Shown here: in pieces, positions 16,632 to 28,326 of the stretch | Position numbering within the stretch: the first letter of the stretch is position 1 | Layout of the letters: every line of letters starts with the position of its first letter | Assembly (NCBI GenBank): GCA_050187415.1 | Contig: JBFWXN010000011.1 | Span: forward strand, 29,071 to 93,070 | DNA from: Ga0077555 sp050187415 | GTDB taxonomy: Bacteria; Pseudomonadota; Alphaproteobacteria; Rhizobiales; Hyphomicrobiaceae | Length of the DNA stretch: 64,000 nt | Direction of reading: 5' to 3' | Position numbers and translations under genes: made by a program | The notes under the pieces: model-generated | Told to the model about the DNA's origin: nothing | What the model saw: the letters and a program-made list of their open reading frames with translations, nothing else | Databases searched by the model: none

Positions 16632-18992
16632 CTAGGAGGAAGGACGCGCGACCGCCACAGCCTCGGTCGATGTCGGCCGATAGGGATACGTACGCCGGAA
16701 GAGGGCAATGGTCGCCGGCAGGATCACGAGCTGGCCGATCAGCGAGGCGAACAGGCAAAGGCCCGCCAGCCGCCCGAAGAGCCGCAGCGACGGCAGATGC
16801 GATAGAATCGTGACGCCGAGACCGAGCGCCAGGACCACGGTGGTCAGCACGACCGCCGGACCGATGTGATGCACGCTTCGGATGAGGGCATCATGGGCGC
16901 CCTTCGAGCCGGGCCGCGCTTCTTCCAGGCGGAATCGATTGAGGAAGTGGATCGTCGAGTCTATGGCCAGCGAAAAGGCCACCGTAATGCCGACGATCGA
17001 GGCGAACTGTAGTCCTTCACCCGACCAATGCAGGATCGCTCCCGTCACGAAAATCGGGAACAGCGACGGTAGCACGCTCGTGACGCCGGCAAGCACCGAA
17101 CGGAGCGCCAGCCCGAGAAAAATGAAGATCACGAACATATCGCCGACCAGCCCCCAGTTGAGCTCGCCGATCAACCGCGCCGAGTTGCGTGCGGCGATGG
17201 CTGGCAGGCCGGTGACGGAAATCTCGTAGCCGGGATGCGCTTTGCGGACCTGATCGAGCGCGCGATCCACCTTCTCGACCACGGGCAGGATCTCGCTGGC
17301 ATCGACGTCGGGGAGACGCCCGGTCACGAGCACCGATTTCTCGTCCTCCGAGATGAAGCGGCGCACGAGGTACTTCGGCAGCACCTTGACGTAGCTCTGT
17401 ACGGTTTCGATGCGCGTATCGCCCGCTTCTGCAAGCCAGCGGCGAAGGCTATCGAGCGACCACACGTTGCCGAGACCAGCCGTCTTCTCGAGCACGCGGT
17501 GCGCGCCCGCGATCACGTCGAGCGTCTTTGGATCGTAGAGGCTGGCAGGGCCGTGCCAACGGATCATGATATGCACCGGATTGGCGCCGGTGAGCTTCGC
17601 GTCGAGCCGGCCGGTCGCGGCCAGCGCCTGCTCCTTGTCCGGCACCTGATCGGCGAGCCGGTATTGAGGCACGAGCTGCGTATAGGCATATCCGCAGCCG
17701 ACGACGGCGGCGACGCTCAACACCGACCATGTCAGCGGCGCTGAAATGACCACCCGCACGATGCGTTCCGTCACACCCCCCAGAATGCCAATGCCACCGT
17801 CCTGGTTCGGCTCGACATCGCCCCGAGGCGCCTTTTCGCGCCTGATGAGAAGTGCGGCAAGGGTCGGCACCACGACACCGACGGCCAGATAGGAGATGGC
17901 GACGGCCAGCAGGGCAGCGGTACCGAATGTCCGGATGAGCGCACTCTCGGCAAACGAGAAAGATACCAACGCGAGTGCCGCGTTCATGGCCGTCAGAAGA
18001 CATGCGGGCGCAACGTCCAGAATAGCGTTGCGGGCCGCCGTCACGCGATCCGCGCCGCTCATGATGTCGCGACGGATCGAGAAGACGAGGTGCATCGAAT
18101 CGGAAAAACCCGAAACGAGGATCAGCGGCGTGATGACATTGATGAAGAGGTTGAGCCGGTAGTCCAGCCAGCCAATGGTTCCGAGCGTCCAGAGAATGGC
18201 AATCGACGGCCCGGCGATGGCGATGAGCGTCAGCGAGATGCGCCTGAAGAACAGGTAGGCAATCGCCGCCCCGAGCAAGAAGCCGAGACCATTGTAAACG
18301 AGGCGATCGCGCTCGACCGCGTTGCGGATTTCAAGTTGCATGACCGGCGCACCGGTCAATTGCACCTTGAGGCCGGTCCCTTCGAGCCCTTTTTGGGCGG
18401 TATCGCGAATGCCGCCGATCACGGCTGCTGCCCCGAGCCTCTCGACGGTCGCCCGATCCAGCGAGATCACGGCGAGCGCAAGAGTGCCGTCGTCAGACAG
18501 AAACTTGCCTGCCACGATCTCGTTGCTTCGCAGCGATTTGATCATCTCGTCGTAGGCCGCGCCCTGCGGCAGCTCGTCGGGAACGACCGGCGGCGCGTAG
18601 CCGCTGGCATCCGGTTTGCCACGTGCCGACAGCATCGAGATGAGGCCGTTCACGCCTTCCGACAGCTGCAAGTCGACCATTGTCGAATTGACGGCTGCCA
18701 GTCTGTCACGCTTGAGCAAATTCGCTCCCTCGACGACGACGAGGACGTCGTACTCGCTCGACGGGAACAGGCGATCGATGGCTTCGTATTGATGAAATTC
18801 GGGGGTATCGGTTCGAAATAGCTCCGACAGACTGTCATCGACCTTGATCCGCATCACACCGAGCACGGCGAGACCCGAAAGAACGACGATGAGCAAGGCC
18901 GAAAGCCAAGGGGCCCTGAGCGCAACGAGGCCTAACCTCTCCAGCCCGAACGTGAATGCAAATCTGCGGCGCGGCTCGTCGGCCTCAGACAT
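16632..18992 (-). CDS. MMPL/RND family transporter
   Basis: The 786-residue inner-membrane protein is built as two repeats of one helix, a large periplasmic loop and five helices. Hydrophobic segments include LSALLIVVLSGLAVLGVM near residue 29 and the clusters around 230-390 and 600-760. The first periplasmic loop has the RND hallmark VDDSLSELFRTDTPEF, and HMIRWHGPASL-type loop sequences follow in the second. Relatives export lipids or hydrophobic compounds, including hopanoids (HpnN), using the proton gradient. No adaptor, outer-membrane factor or hopanoid gene is nearby. The frame extends 42 codons upstream; the ATG at 18992 with GGGGGA is preferred. Confidence 0.85.
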   Translation of the reverse strand: MSEADEPRRRFAFTFGLERLGLVALRAPWLSALLIVVLSGLAVLGVMRIKVDDSLSELFRTDTPEFHQYEAIDRLFPSSEYDVLVVVEGANLLKRDRLAAVNSTMVDLQLSEGVNGLISMLSARGKPDASGYAPPVVPDELPQGAAYDEMIKSLRSNEIVAGKFLSDDGTLALAVISLDRATVERLGAAAVIGGIRDTAQKGLEGTGLKVQLTGAPVMQLEIRNAVERDRLVYNGLGFLLGAAIAYLFFRRISLTLIAIAGPSIAILWTLGTIGWLDYRLNLFINVITPLILVSGFSDSMHLVFSIRRDIMSGADRVTAARNAILDVAPACLLTAMNAALALVSFSFAESALIRTFGTAALLAVAISYLAVGVVVPTLAALLIRREKAPRGDVEPNQDGGIGILGGVTERIVRVVISAPLTWSVLSVAAVVGCGYAYTQLVPQYRLADQVPDKEQALAATGRLDAKLTGANPVHIMIRWHGPASLYDPKTLDVIAGAHRVLEKTAGLGNVWSLDSLRRWLAEAGDTRIETVQSYVKVLPKYLVRRFISEDEKSVLVTGRLPDVDASEILPVVEKVDRALDQVRKAHPGYEISVTGLPAIAARNSARLIGELNWGLVGDMFVIFIFLGLALRSVLAGVTSVLPSLFPIFVTGAILHWSGEGLQFASIVGITVAFSLAIDSTIHFLNRFRLEEARPGSKGAHDALIRSVHHIGPAVVLTTVVLALGLGVTILSHLPSLRLFGRLAGLCLFASLIGQLVILPATIALFRRTYPYRPTSTEAVAVARPSS

Positions 18993-19250
18993 CGATCCCC
19001 CCGCCCCCGCTCCCCGCTTCTGTGAATGCCAGGTGCGGCATGATGGCCTGCCCTTCGGCGAGCCCCGCGACTCACGCTTCCCCCGGCGGACACTGCATCG
19101 CTCACGCCGCGACCGCAAGCTCCACCGCGCCCACCGTCACGCGGCGCCTGACTGTCGCCGGCGGGTTCCGAGGTCGAGAACGCTCGACCTCACGCACCCC
19201 ATCGCCTAACTCGTCGCAGATCAGCACGCATCAAATCGCTGGAGATCCAC

Positions 19251-19478
19251 TTGGCCGACAAATCCCTCGATGCGCGTCATTTAAAATGCCCGTTCCCGAT
19301 CCTCATGGCGACCAAGGCCATGAAGGAGGTACCCGTGGGCGGCACGCTGGAAGTGCTGGCCACGGACCCGGGCTCGGAGGGCGATTTCGAGGCATTCTGT
19401 CGCGTCAGCCAGCATAGCTTGCTCGACCAGACCGAGACCGCGGGCGTGTTCCGGTTCCTGATCCGCCGCGGACGGTAG
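19251..19478 (+). CDS. Sulfurtransferase TusA family protein
   Basis: The 75-residue TusA-like protein has its conserved CPxP motif in LKCPFPILMATKAMKEV near residue 12. The cysteine carries a persulfide in sulfur relay to tRNA thiolation, molybdenum cofactor or sulfur oxidation. The start is TTG at 19251 with GGAG six bases before it; no ATG is suitable. Sulfur-related neighbours within the window are moaC/moeA (about 2 kb away) and soxYZ (far away), so its partner is unclear. Confidence 0.85.
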   Translation: MADKSLDARHLKCPFPILMATKAMKEVPVGGTLEVLATDPGSEGDFEAFCRVSQHSLLDQTETAGVFRFLIRRGR

Positions 19479-19509
19479 GAAGGGCTGCGGCGGCCCTGCC
19501 GACAGCAAC

Positions 19510-20325
19510 CTATCCGTTGAAGTTCGGCTTGCGTTTGCTGAGGAACGCCTCGACGCCTTCCTCGAACTCGGCCGATCCGAAAGCCACCGTCTGGGCCATC
19601 GCCTCACGCTCGAAGAAGTCTTCGACGCTCGCCTCGTAGGCGCGCTTCATCATGACCTTCGACATGCTGAGCATCGCGGTCGGGCCGTTGGCGATCTCGT
19701 GAGCAGCGGCAAGGGCCTCGTCCATGAGCTTCTCGGGCGCGACGCAGCGGTTGGCGAGGCCGATCTGGACCGCTTCGGCCGCCGAATAGCGCCGGTTGAG
19801 CAGGATCATCTCTTTCGCCCGCAGACTGCCGATCGCCCACGGCAAGGTCTGCAGAACACCGACATCCGGCAACACGCCGAGCTTCGAATAGGCGCTGAGG
19901 AAATAGGCGCTTTCGGACGCGATCACGATGTCCGCGAGCAACGCAAGCGCCAGCCCGCCTCCGACCGCGGCGCCGTTGACCGCTGCCACCACCGGCTTGT
20001 CGGCATCGAGCAATGCCCGCGCCCAACTGTGTACCGAGCGCATGCGGTTGCGAACTGCCGGTGCCTTGCGGGCCGCAGGGTCCTGCATGGCCCGGATATC
20101 GCCCCCCGCGCAGAAGGCATTGCCCGTTCCCGTGAGGAGAAGGACGCGCACCTCTCGGTCCGCCAGCAGCTTCGGCACGTTCTCGTCGAGGCCGGCCTTG
20201 ATCGCCGGCGACAGCGCGTTCATGCATGACGGATCGTCCAGCCTCACAACCGCGACCGCCCCGTGCCGTTCGACTTTGACTGCTTTGTCGATCTCAACAG
20301 CTTTCCCCACCTTAACCGACTGCAT
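19510..20325 (-). CDS. Enoyl-CoA hydratase/isomerase family protein
   Basis: The 271-residue crotonase has the oxyanion motifs LLTGTGNAFCAGGDIRAM near residue 65 and NGAAVGGGLALALLADIVIA near 119. The first catalytic glutamate position reads Ala (GGGLALAL), while an aspartate is present in KLGVLPDVGV near 152. This resembles PaaG-type isomerases rather than true hydratases. GGAGGAG precedes the ATG at 20325. It is divergent from trpC and convergent with the TusA-like gene, so it stands alone. Confidence 0.85.
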   Translation of the reverse strand: MQSVKVGKAVEIDKAVKVERHGAVAVVRLDDPSCMNALSPAIKAGLDENVPKLLADREVRVLLLTGTGNAFCAGGDIRAMQDPAARKAPAVRNRMRSVHSWARALLDADKPVVAAVNGAAVGGGLALALLADIVIASESAYFLSAYSKLGVLPDVGVLQTLPWAIGSLRAKEMILLNRRYSAAEAVQIGLANRCVAPEKLMDEALAAAHEIANGPTAMLSMSKVMMKRAYEASVEDFFEREAMAQTVAFGSAEFEEGVEAFLSKRKPNFNG

Positions 20326-20462
20326 GGCGCTCCTCCGGTTTGTCTGCCGTCGTTAACCGCCATATTGCGCGTAGTGGCTCATCTGTGTCGAGTTTCCCCG
20401 TCAGGCATGGCGCCATCGGCCGGGCGGGCGTATATACCGACCACAACAACACACGCCGGATC

Positions 20463-21263
20463 ATGACCGACACACCCGACATTCTCGCCCGGATCACGCG
20501 CTACAAGCTCGAAGAGATCGCGCGTGCGAAAGCCGAGCGCCCAATCGCCGCCATCGAGGAAGCTGCGCGGCGCGCCCCTCCTGTGCGCCCCTTCGCGGGC
20601 GCTCTGGAGCATCACATGCGCGAGGGCTTCGCGCTGATCGCAGAGATCAAGAAGGCAAGCCCGTCAAAAGGTCTCATACGCGCGAATTTCGATCCTCCGG
20701 GACTGGCCGAGGCCTATGCACAAGGTGGTGCCGCGTGCCTCTCGGTGCTGACCGATGCGCCGTCATTCCAAGGATCTCCGGCCTTTCTCGAAGCAGCCCG
20801 ACGGGCGACCCGCCTGCCGACGCTGCGCAAGGACTTCATGCTCGACACCTACCAGGTGGCCGAAGCCCGTGCCTGGGGTGCCGACTGCATCCTCATCATT
20901 CTCGCCCAGGTCGATGACAAGACGGCCTTGAGTCTCGCCGGTGCCGCTCGCTCGTGGAACATGGATGCCATTGCCGAGGTGCATGACGAGCAGGAGCTGG
21001 AACGCGCTCTTCGCCTGCCCTGTCGCCTGATTGGCATCAACAACCGCAACCTGCGCACCTTCGCGACGGCGCTCGAGACCACCGAGCGGCTGACGCCGCT
21101 CGTGCCGAAGGACCGGGTCGTCATCGGGGAAAGCGGCATCTCCAGCCATGCCGACCTGGTTCGCTTGGCTGAAGCGGGCGTCCGATCCTTCCTGGTCGGC
21201 GAAAGCCTGATGCGGCAGGAGGACGTCGCTGCTGCGACGCGCCGACTGCTGACCGGTGCGTAA
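20463..21263 (+). CDS. trpC: Indole-3-glycerol phosphate synthase
   Basis: The 266-residue TIM-barrel enzyme closes the indole ring in tryptophan synthesis. Diagnostic motifs are ALIAEIKKASPSKGLI near residue 57, LRKDFMLD near 122, IAEVHDEQELERAL near 170, IGINNRNLRTF near 190 and VIGESGI near 220. The ATG at 20463 gives the family N-terminus; no strong Shine-Dalgarno is seen. It begins the run trpC-moaC-moeA-lexA typical of Hyphomicrobiales. The usual upstream trpG and trpD are absent here, replaced by a divergent crotonase gene. Confidence 0.95.
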   Translation: MTDTPDILARITRYKLEEIARAKAERPIAAIEEAARRAPPVRPFAGALEHHMREGFALIAEIKKASPSKGLIRANFDPPGLAEAYAQGGAACLSVLTDAPSFQGSPAFLEAARRATRLPTLRKDFMLDTYQVAEARAWGADCILIILAQVDDKTALSLAGAARSWNMDAIAEVHDEQELERALRLPCRLIGINNRNLRTFATALETTERLTPLVPKDRVVIGESGISSHADLVRLAEAGVRSFLVGESLMRQEDVAAATRRLLTGA

Positions 21264-21288
21264 GAGATTCCTCGAGGCAGCCATCGAC

Positions 21289-21780
21289 ATGAGCGAGCTC
21301 ACCCACCTGAACGACCAAGGCGAGGCCCGGATGGTCGATGTCTCCGGGAAAGACGTGACGCACCGCACGGCTCGGGCGGAAGGCTTCGTCGCGATGTCGC
21401 CCGAGACCCTCGCACTGGCCGGATCGGGTGCGGCCAGGAAAGGCGACGTGCTGGCGACGGCGCGAATTGCCGGGATCATGGCCGCAAAGCGCACTCACGA
21501 GTTGATCCCTCTGTGCCATCCCCTACTGATCAGCAAGGTTACGGTCGATCTCGCGCCATCGGATGCGCCGACCGGCATCTCGGTCCGGGCGGAAGTGCGC
21601 GTCTCCGGCCAGACCGGTGTCGAAATGGAAGCATTGACCGCGGTGTCCATTGCCTGCCTGACCGTCTACGACATGCTGAAAGCAGCCGACAAGGGCATGG
21701 TCATCGGCCCCGTGCGGCTGATTGAAAAAACGGGTGGGCGCTCCGGCACATGGCGCGCCGCGGCCGGCTCGCAGGATTGA
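21289..21780 (+). CDS. moaC: Cyclic pyranopterin monophosphate synthase
   Basis: The 163-residue MoaC completes, with MoaA, the conversion of GTP to cyclic pyranopterin monophosphate in molybdenum-cofactor synthesis. The motifs MVDVSGKDVTHRTARAEG near residue 15, KRTHELIPLCHPL near 68 and GVEMEALTAVSIACLTVYDM near 110 are complete. A GTG at 21256 overlapping the trpC stop would add 11 codons; the ATG at 21289 fits the family length. It lies 25 bp after trpC and 6 bp before moeA. Confidence 0.95.
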   Translation: MSELTHLNDQGEARMVDVSGKDVTHRTARAEGFVAMSPETLALAGSGAARKGDVLATARIAGIMAAKRTHELIPLCHPLLISKVTVDLAPSDAPTGISVRAEVRVSGQTGVEMEALTAVSIACLTVYDMLKAADKGMVIGPVRLIEKTGGRSGTWRAAAGSQD

Positions 21781-21786
21781 GGTTTC

Positions 21787-23001
21787 ATGTCCGCTTCCGC
21801 TCTCACGGTAGACGACGCACGTGCCCGCATCCTGCAGAACGCCGAGCCGATCGCGGACGTCCAGCGCCGCGATCTCATAGCCGCACATGGCCAGGTTCTG
21901 GCGGAGGCTCTCAACGCGCGCCTGACGCAGCCACCGTTCCATGCTTCGGCCATGGACGGCTACGCGGTACGGGCGGTGGACCTCGGGCGGCTTCCGGCAG
22001 ATCTCACGGTGATCGGCGAGGCGGCCGCTGGGCGCGGCTTCACGGGATCAGTCGGCGCGATGCAGGCGGTGCGCATCTTCACGGGCGCGCCGATTCCGAG
22101 CGGCGCCGATGCCATCGTCATCCAGGAAAATACGCATCGCGACGGGGAACGGGTGCGCATTCGCGAAGGCACCACGGACATTGAGCACATCCGGCCCCTC
22201 GGAGGTGATTTCATGGCCGGCGATGCATTGCTCCCCGCCGGGCGACGCCTCACTGCGCGCGACATCACGCTGGCAGCCGCCATGGGCTATCCCTCGCTGC
22301 CCGTCCGACGTTCGCCCGTGGTTGCGATCCTTGCCACGGGCGATGAACTGGTGATGCCCGGCATCACGCCCGGGCCCGACCAGATCGTGTGCTCCAATAC
22401 CTTCGGAATTGCTGGCATGGTGCGGGCGGCGGGCGGAACGCCGCGTCTGCTCGGAATTGCACGCGACACACGCGAGAGCCTCATTGAGCACCTCGATCAC
22501 GCCAAGAGTGCCGACATCCTGATCACGGTCGGCGGTGCCAGTGTCGGCGATCACGATCTCGTCGGTCCCGTGCTCCAATCGCAGGGCATGGCGCTCGATT
22601 TCTGGAAGATTGCCATGCGGCCGGGTAGACCGCTGATGTATGGCCGTCTCGGCGCCCAGCATGTTCTCGGACTGCCGGGCAATCCGGTGTCGTCGCTGGT
22701 GTGCACCAGGCTGTTCGTCATGCCGCTGATCCGCGCTCTCCTCGGCCTCGAGCCGGAGCCGGGCCGCCCCATCGAAGGACGGAGTACCGTGCCCCTCGCC
22801 GCCAACGGCCCGAGAGCCCACTACATGCGCGCGACAGTACGCAGAAACGATCGGGGCGTACTCGACGTCACCCCGGTCGCCACTCAGGATTCCTCTTTGA
22901 TGCGACCTCTCGCCGACGCCGACTGCCTGCTGGTGCGCCCGATTGCCGGTCCCGCCCTCGCCGCAGGATCTCCCGTTCCCGTGCTGATGATGGATTTCTG
23001 A
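21787..23001 (+). CDS. moeA: Molybdopterin molybdenumtransferase
   Basis: The 404-residue MoeA inserts molybdate into adenylated molybdopterin. The N-terminal domain includes QPPFHASAMDGYAVRA near residue 46; the MoCF domain holds ATGDELVMPG near 187, GGASVGDHDLV near 248 and GLPGNPVSSLV near 295, and the C-terminal domain follows. GAGGT lies just upstream of the ATG at 21787, in or next to the moaC stop, so translation is probably coupled. Confidence 0.95.
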   Translation: MSASALTVDDARARILQNAEPIADVQRRDLIAAHGQVLAEALNARLTQPPFHASAMDGYAVRAVDLGRLPADLTVIGEAAAGRGFTGSVGAMQAVRIFTGAPIPSGADAIVIQENTHRDGERVRIREGTTDIEHIRPLGGDFMAGDALLPAGRRLTARDITLAAAMGYPSLPVRRSPVVAILATGDELVMPGITPGPDQIVCSNTFGIAGMVRAAGGTPRLLGIARDTRESLIEHLDHAKSADILITVGGASVGDHDLVGPVLQSQGMALDFWKIAMRPGRPLMYGRLGAQHVLGLPGNPVSSLVCTRLFVMPLIRALLGLEPEPGRPIEGRSTVPLAANGPRAHYMRATVRRNDRGVLDVTPVATQDSSLMRPLADADCLLVRPIAGPALAAGSPVPVLMMDF

Positions 23002-23052
23002 CGCTCGCGCCTCGTCGAACCGACGGCCACTCGTTGCAAGTTTGCACTTGCG

Positions 23053-23091
23053 GAACACTTGGCGAACCGCTAGCGTGTTCTCGGTTTGTAC
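23053..23091. promoter_or_regulatory. LexA (SOS) boxes upstream of lexA
   Basis: GAAC-N7-GAAC at 23053-23067 is an exact match, read on the other strand, to the alphaproteobacterial SOS box GTTC-N7-GTTC. A second, imperfect copy GTTC-N7-GTAC lies at 23077-23091. Both lie 50-90 bp before the lexA start, consistent with self-repression of lexA. Confidence 0.8.
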
Positions 23092-23140
23092 ATAACGCGC
23101 TTGCGTCTGCTCGGCGTCCGGCCAAACCGCGGGAGGGGTC

Positions 23141-23851
23141 ATGCTGACGGCAAAACAGAAAGAACTTCTGCTTTACATCCACAAGTGCGTCCAGGAGACC
23201 GGCGTGCCGCCCTCGTTCGACGAGATGAAGGCGGCGCTGGATCTACGGTCCAAATCGGGCATTCACAGGCTGATCACGGCCCTGGAGGAGCGCGGCTTCG
23301 TCCGGCGCCTGCCGCACCGGGCCAGGGCTCTCGAAATTATCAAGCTGCCCGAGGCCTTGAATGACGCTCAGCCGCGTCGGACCGGCTTCACGCCGAGCGT
23401 CGTCGTGGGAAATGGCGTGCGCAACGAGGCACCCACGCGCCCCGTCGCGCCGGACATCGCCGCCGCCACCGGAATTTCGGTGCCGTTGATGGGACGCATC
23501 GCCGCCGGTGTTCCGATCAGCGCCATCCAGACGCACTCCAATGACGTCTTCTGCCCCCCCGACATGCTGGGCAAGGGGGAGCATTTCGCTCTCGAGGTCA
23601 GGGGCGACTCGATGATCGAAGCCGGCATTCACGACGGCGACGTCGTCATCATCCGTCGAACGGATACCGCCGACAGTGGCGATATTGTCGTTGCCCTCGT
23701 CGAGAACGAGGAAGCGACGCTGAAGCGACTTCGAAAGCGGGGCACCGCAATTGCGCTCGAAGCGGCCAACCCCGATCACGAGACGCGCATATTCGGGCCG
23801 GAACAGGTCAGTGTGCAAGGCCGGCTCGTCGGACTGATGCGGCGTTATTGA
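23141..23851 (+). CDS. lexA: SOS-response transcriptional repressor LexA
   Basis: The 236-residue repressor has an N-terminal winged helix (residues about 1-65, with LDLRSKSGIHRLITALEERG), a long linker and a C-terminal S24 peptidase domain. The self-cleavage bond is Ala122-Gly123 in RIAAGVPISA. The catalytic serine is S157 in VRGDSMIEAG, and the lysine is K195 in EEATLKRL. RecA bound to single-stranded DNA triggers cleavage. GGGAGGGG precedes the ATG at 23141. Two SOS-type boxes lie upstream, so it probably has its own promoter after moeA. Confidence 0.96.
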   Translation: MLTAKQKELLLYIHKCVQETGVPPSFDEMKAALDLRSKSGIHRLITALEERGFVRRLPHRARALEIIKLPEALNDAQPRRTGFTPSVVVGNGVRNEAPTRPVAPDIAAATGISVPLMGRIAAGVPISAIQTHSNDVFCPPDMLGKGEHFALEVRGDSMIEAGIHDGDVVIIRRTDTADSGDIVVALVENEEATLKRLRKRGTAIALEAANPDHETRIFGPEQVSVQGRLVGLMRRY

Positions 23852-23959
23852 AGATCACCCGGGCTCGAAATAACGGGCGTCGCGATACGGACCAGGTCCC
23901 ACATCGGCGGCGTGAGGCCGGGCGATGGCATCAACCAGGGCACATCGAGATGAGCCCCT

Positions 23960-26177
23960 TTATCGCGAAGGGCGCCGCCACGTCCGCCATGGACGATCCC
24001 CATCGTGCGGCATGGACCAGGGTCGATGGCCACGCGCTTCGGCAACTGTTTGGATCGTGATGCGGATCCCTTCGGCAACAGCCTGCCGGCCCGCGTTCGC
24101 CGCAGACGCGACGTACGGGCCGGTCGATCCCGCCGTTCGCCCGATAAACACCGCGTGCGTGCCGTCGCGCACGACAGCCTCACGAGCCACGACGATCACG
24201 CCGCCGGTCCTGCCGCATTTGGGCGTGCCCTCGCCGAGCCAGATCACGAGGTTGGCACGAGAACAGTCGTCCGCCAGCGCCGCGGGGTGGCGCGCCACGG
24301 CTATGCGAGCACCGGCGGCAATCGCCTGGCAGCCGATCCCGTCACACCGGATCACGTCGCCGGGGCCAACGTCGTTCGCCGCGCGTTGATCGGCATCGTG
24401 CTGCAGCCACCGCTCCAACTCGAAGCTGGCGCGCTTTGCGTTGAGCACCGCAAGTCGCCCGTTTGCCCCTCGCACCGCGATCAACGCACCTTCGGCACCG
24501 ATCAGGACATCGGGCGCCCGCGAGGTCGGCGACAGCGCAAGTCCCGCAGCAATCGGCAGGAGGCCTAGCAGGCGCCAACGATGGACCCAAAGGCAGAGCC
24601 AAAGGCCGCCGCACAGCATCAACCCGAACGCCACCGTCGGGATCGAAGGCACCAGCACCACCGCGCCGGGCAGCGCCGCTACCCGGCCTGCGACCCACGA
24701 CATGCCGTCGATGCCGGCTCCCATCGCCCACAAGGGCCCGGCTTCGACGCCGAACGGCATCGCGATCAACGTGGCAAGCGCCGCCGGCATGACCAGCAAA
24801 TTGCAAAGCGGCACCGCGGCGAGATTGGCCAGAACCGCGAACTGAGTGCTCTTGTGGAAATGGTAGACGGCAAATGGAGCGACCGCGACGGTCGCGATCA
24901 TCGTCGTGAGCACGATCGTGCCAACGAAGCCGGCCGTAGTCAGCAGCCCTCCCGAGCCTCGCTCGTGACCCGCCTCTCGCACCCGCCGCCATGCCTGCCA
25001 GGCCTCGACGCTCGAGATGAGCGCGACCACCGCCGCAAAGGACATCTGAAAGCCGACGTCGATCAGGCTTTGCGGTGAAAGCACGAGAATGACGAGGGCA
25101 GCGAGCGCCACATTGCGCAGGGCCAGCGCCGGCCGATCGAGCAGGATGGCGACGAACATTACCGAGAGCATGATGGCCGAGCGCACGGCCGGCGGCGACC
25201 CACCCGAGATCATCAGATATCCGGTCGTGCCGGCCAGGCCCCCCGACAGCCGCCCACTTCTTGATCTCGAACCTGAGCGCAAGGATCGGCACGAGCGACA
25301 GCAGGAATCGACATGTGACATAGACGGCTCCCGCAAAGATCGACATGTGCAGGCCCGAGATCGACAGAATGTGGAAGATGCCGCTGTCCCTGTAGGCTTG
25401 GTTCGTGCTTTCGGAGATTCCGCCTCGCTCGCCGGTGATGAGAGCCGCCGCGATCGCCCCGGTCTCGCCGGAAAGCGTTGCGGCCACGCGCCGGCTGATC
25501 GTCTGGCGGACGCGCTCGATGGGAACCCACAGGGCGAGGCGGAGCGGCATCGGCGCCCCGATCGGCGCGCGCACGGGAGGCCCGCGGGCGGAGCCGACGG
25601 CGCCGAGCCCCATGAACCACGCGGATCGCGCGAAGTCGAAAGCGCCGGGCAACGCAGGTCCCGCAGGTGGCAACAGGCTTGCCGTGACACGAACCTCGTC
25701 ACCGGGCGAGAAGCTGGCGTCCGACACCGGAACACGCACGCGAACGCGGCGCGGCGTATGCTCCGGCGCGAGCCGTTCGATGGCCGAAACCGCGAGTGTC
25801 AAGCGTTGGCCGCCGCTGAAGCGCGGCTCCACGAGTTCGACCCAACCCGTTACGACTGCCGAGCGAAGCTGGCGATCCAGCACCGGTGCACGATAGGTTT
25901 CAGTCGCCAGCTTGGCCGCCGCGAAGCCGAGCGAAAGGCTCGCGACGGCGCCGCCAATCGCGAGCGCGGCGAAACCCCGCCGCCAGACGATCGGCAGGCC
26001 CGCCCCAAGCGCCGCCGCCCCGAGGCTCAGCCAAAGCGCCGGTTCGTCCGGCAAAGCGAAGTAGAGCGCGATACCGCTGCCGAAGAGGACGGGCAGCCAG
26101 TAGAAAAGCCGGTCCTGCTCGGCCGCCAGCACGGCTACCAGCGATCGGACCAGCCGCACCACGCACCCCCGAAGCAA
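23960..26177 (-). pseudogene. comEC: ComEC/Rec2 family competence protein, frameshifted
   Basis: Two overlapping minus-strand frames together encode one alphaproteobacterial ComEC, the inner-membrane channel for single-stranded DNA uptake. The upstream frame gives the N-terminal DUF4131 region and the start of the competence domain (SGIFHILSISGLHMSIFAG), ending in FEIKKWAAVGG. The downstream frame continues with LAGTTGYLMISGG, the remaining membrane helices and the degenerate C-terminal domain. The switch falls at six C on the plus strand (25239-25244); one base fewer restores a 738-residue protein. It is either a real inactivation or a homopolymer sequencing error. The start (TTG at 26177, or GTG at 26162) is uncertain. 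It converges on lexA. Confidence 0.85.
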
Positions 26178-26332
26178 TGTGCAAAGAATGACGCAATCAC
26201 GCCGCTCCCAGCCAGCAGTCGCGGGGGCGGCGGCCCAAGCCTAGACCGGGGGCCACGCCGAGCGCCAGCGCGCGATCGCCAACGTATCGGAACCGCAGGC
26301 CGCGCCATCCTCCGGCAACCGGGAAATTCGTC

Positions 26333-28039
<1,707 letters not shown>

Positions 28040-28326
28040 GAGATGTCCTCTCCGCTTCGGCCCCTGATGTGGGGGCTCTACGGCGCCCTAGCAAATTCCC
28101 GCCCCCGCGCCAAGCCGGAGGCCGAGTGGTGGGGAAGTGAGAACGGGCTGGCCGGCGACGGTTCGAGGCGTTCAGCAAGCGAGCCCTCGCCCGGAGGCTG
28201 GGCGACGCCTTTTATACACAAGCGGTCATCGGCAGTCCTTCAGGCGACGGCACGAAAGCCGTGACCATACATGTCTGATGTCAGATGCATCGCTTCCAGC
28301 GATCGGTATGTAAACGGCAGGGATCG

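Noticed and set aside
28274..28285. TCTGATGTCAGA palindrome at the left side of the CBASS island, considered as an attachment site
   Set aside because: No matching copy was seen on the right side and no integrase or tRNA gene is present.
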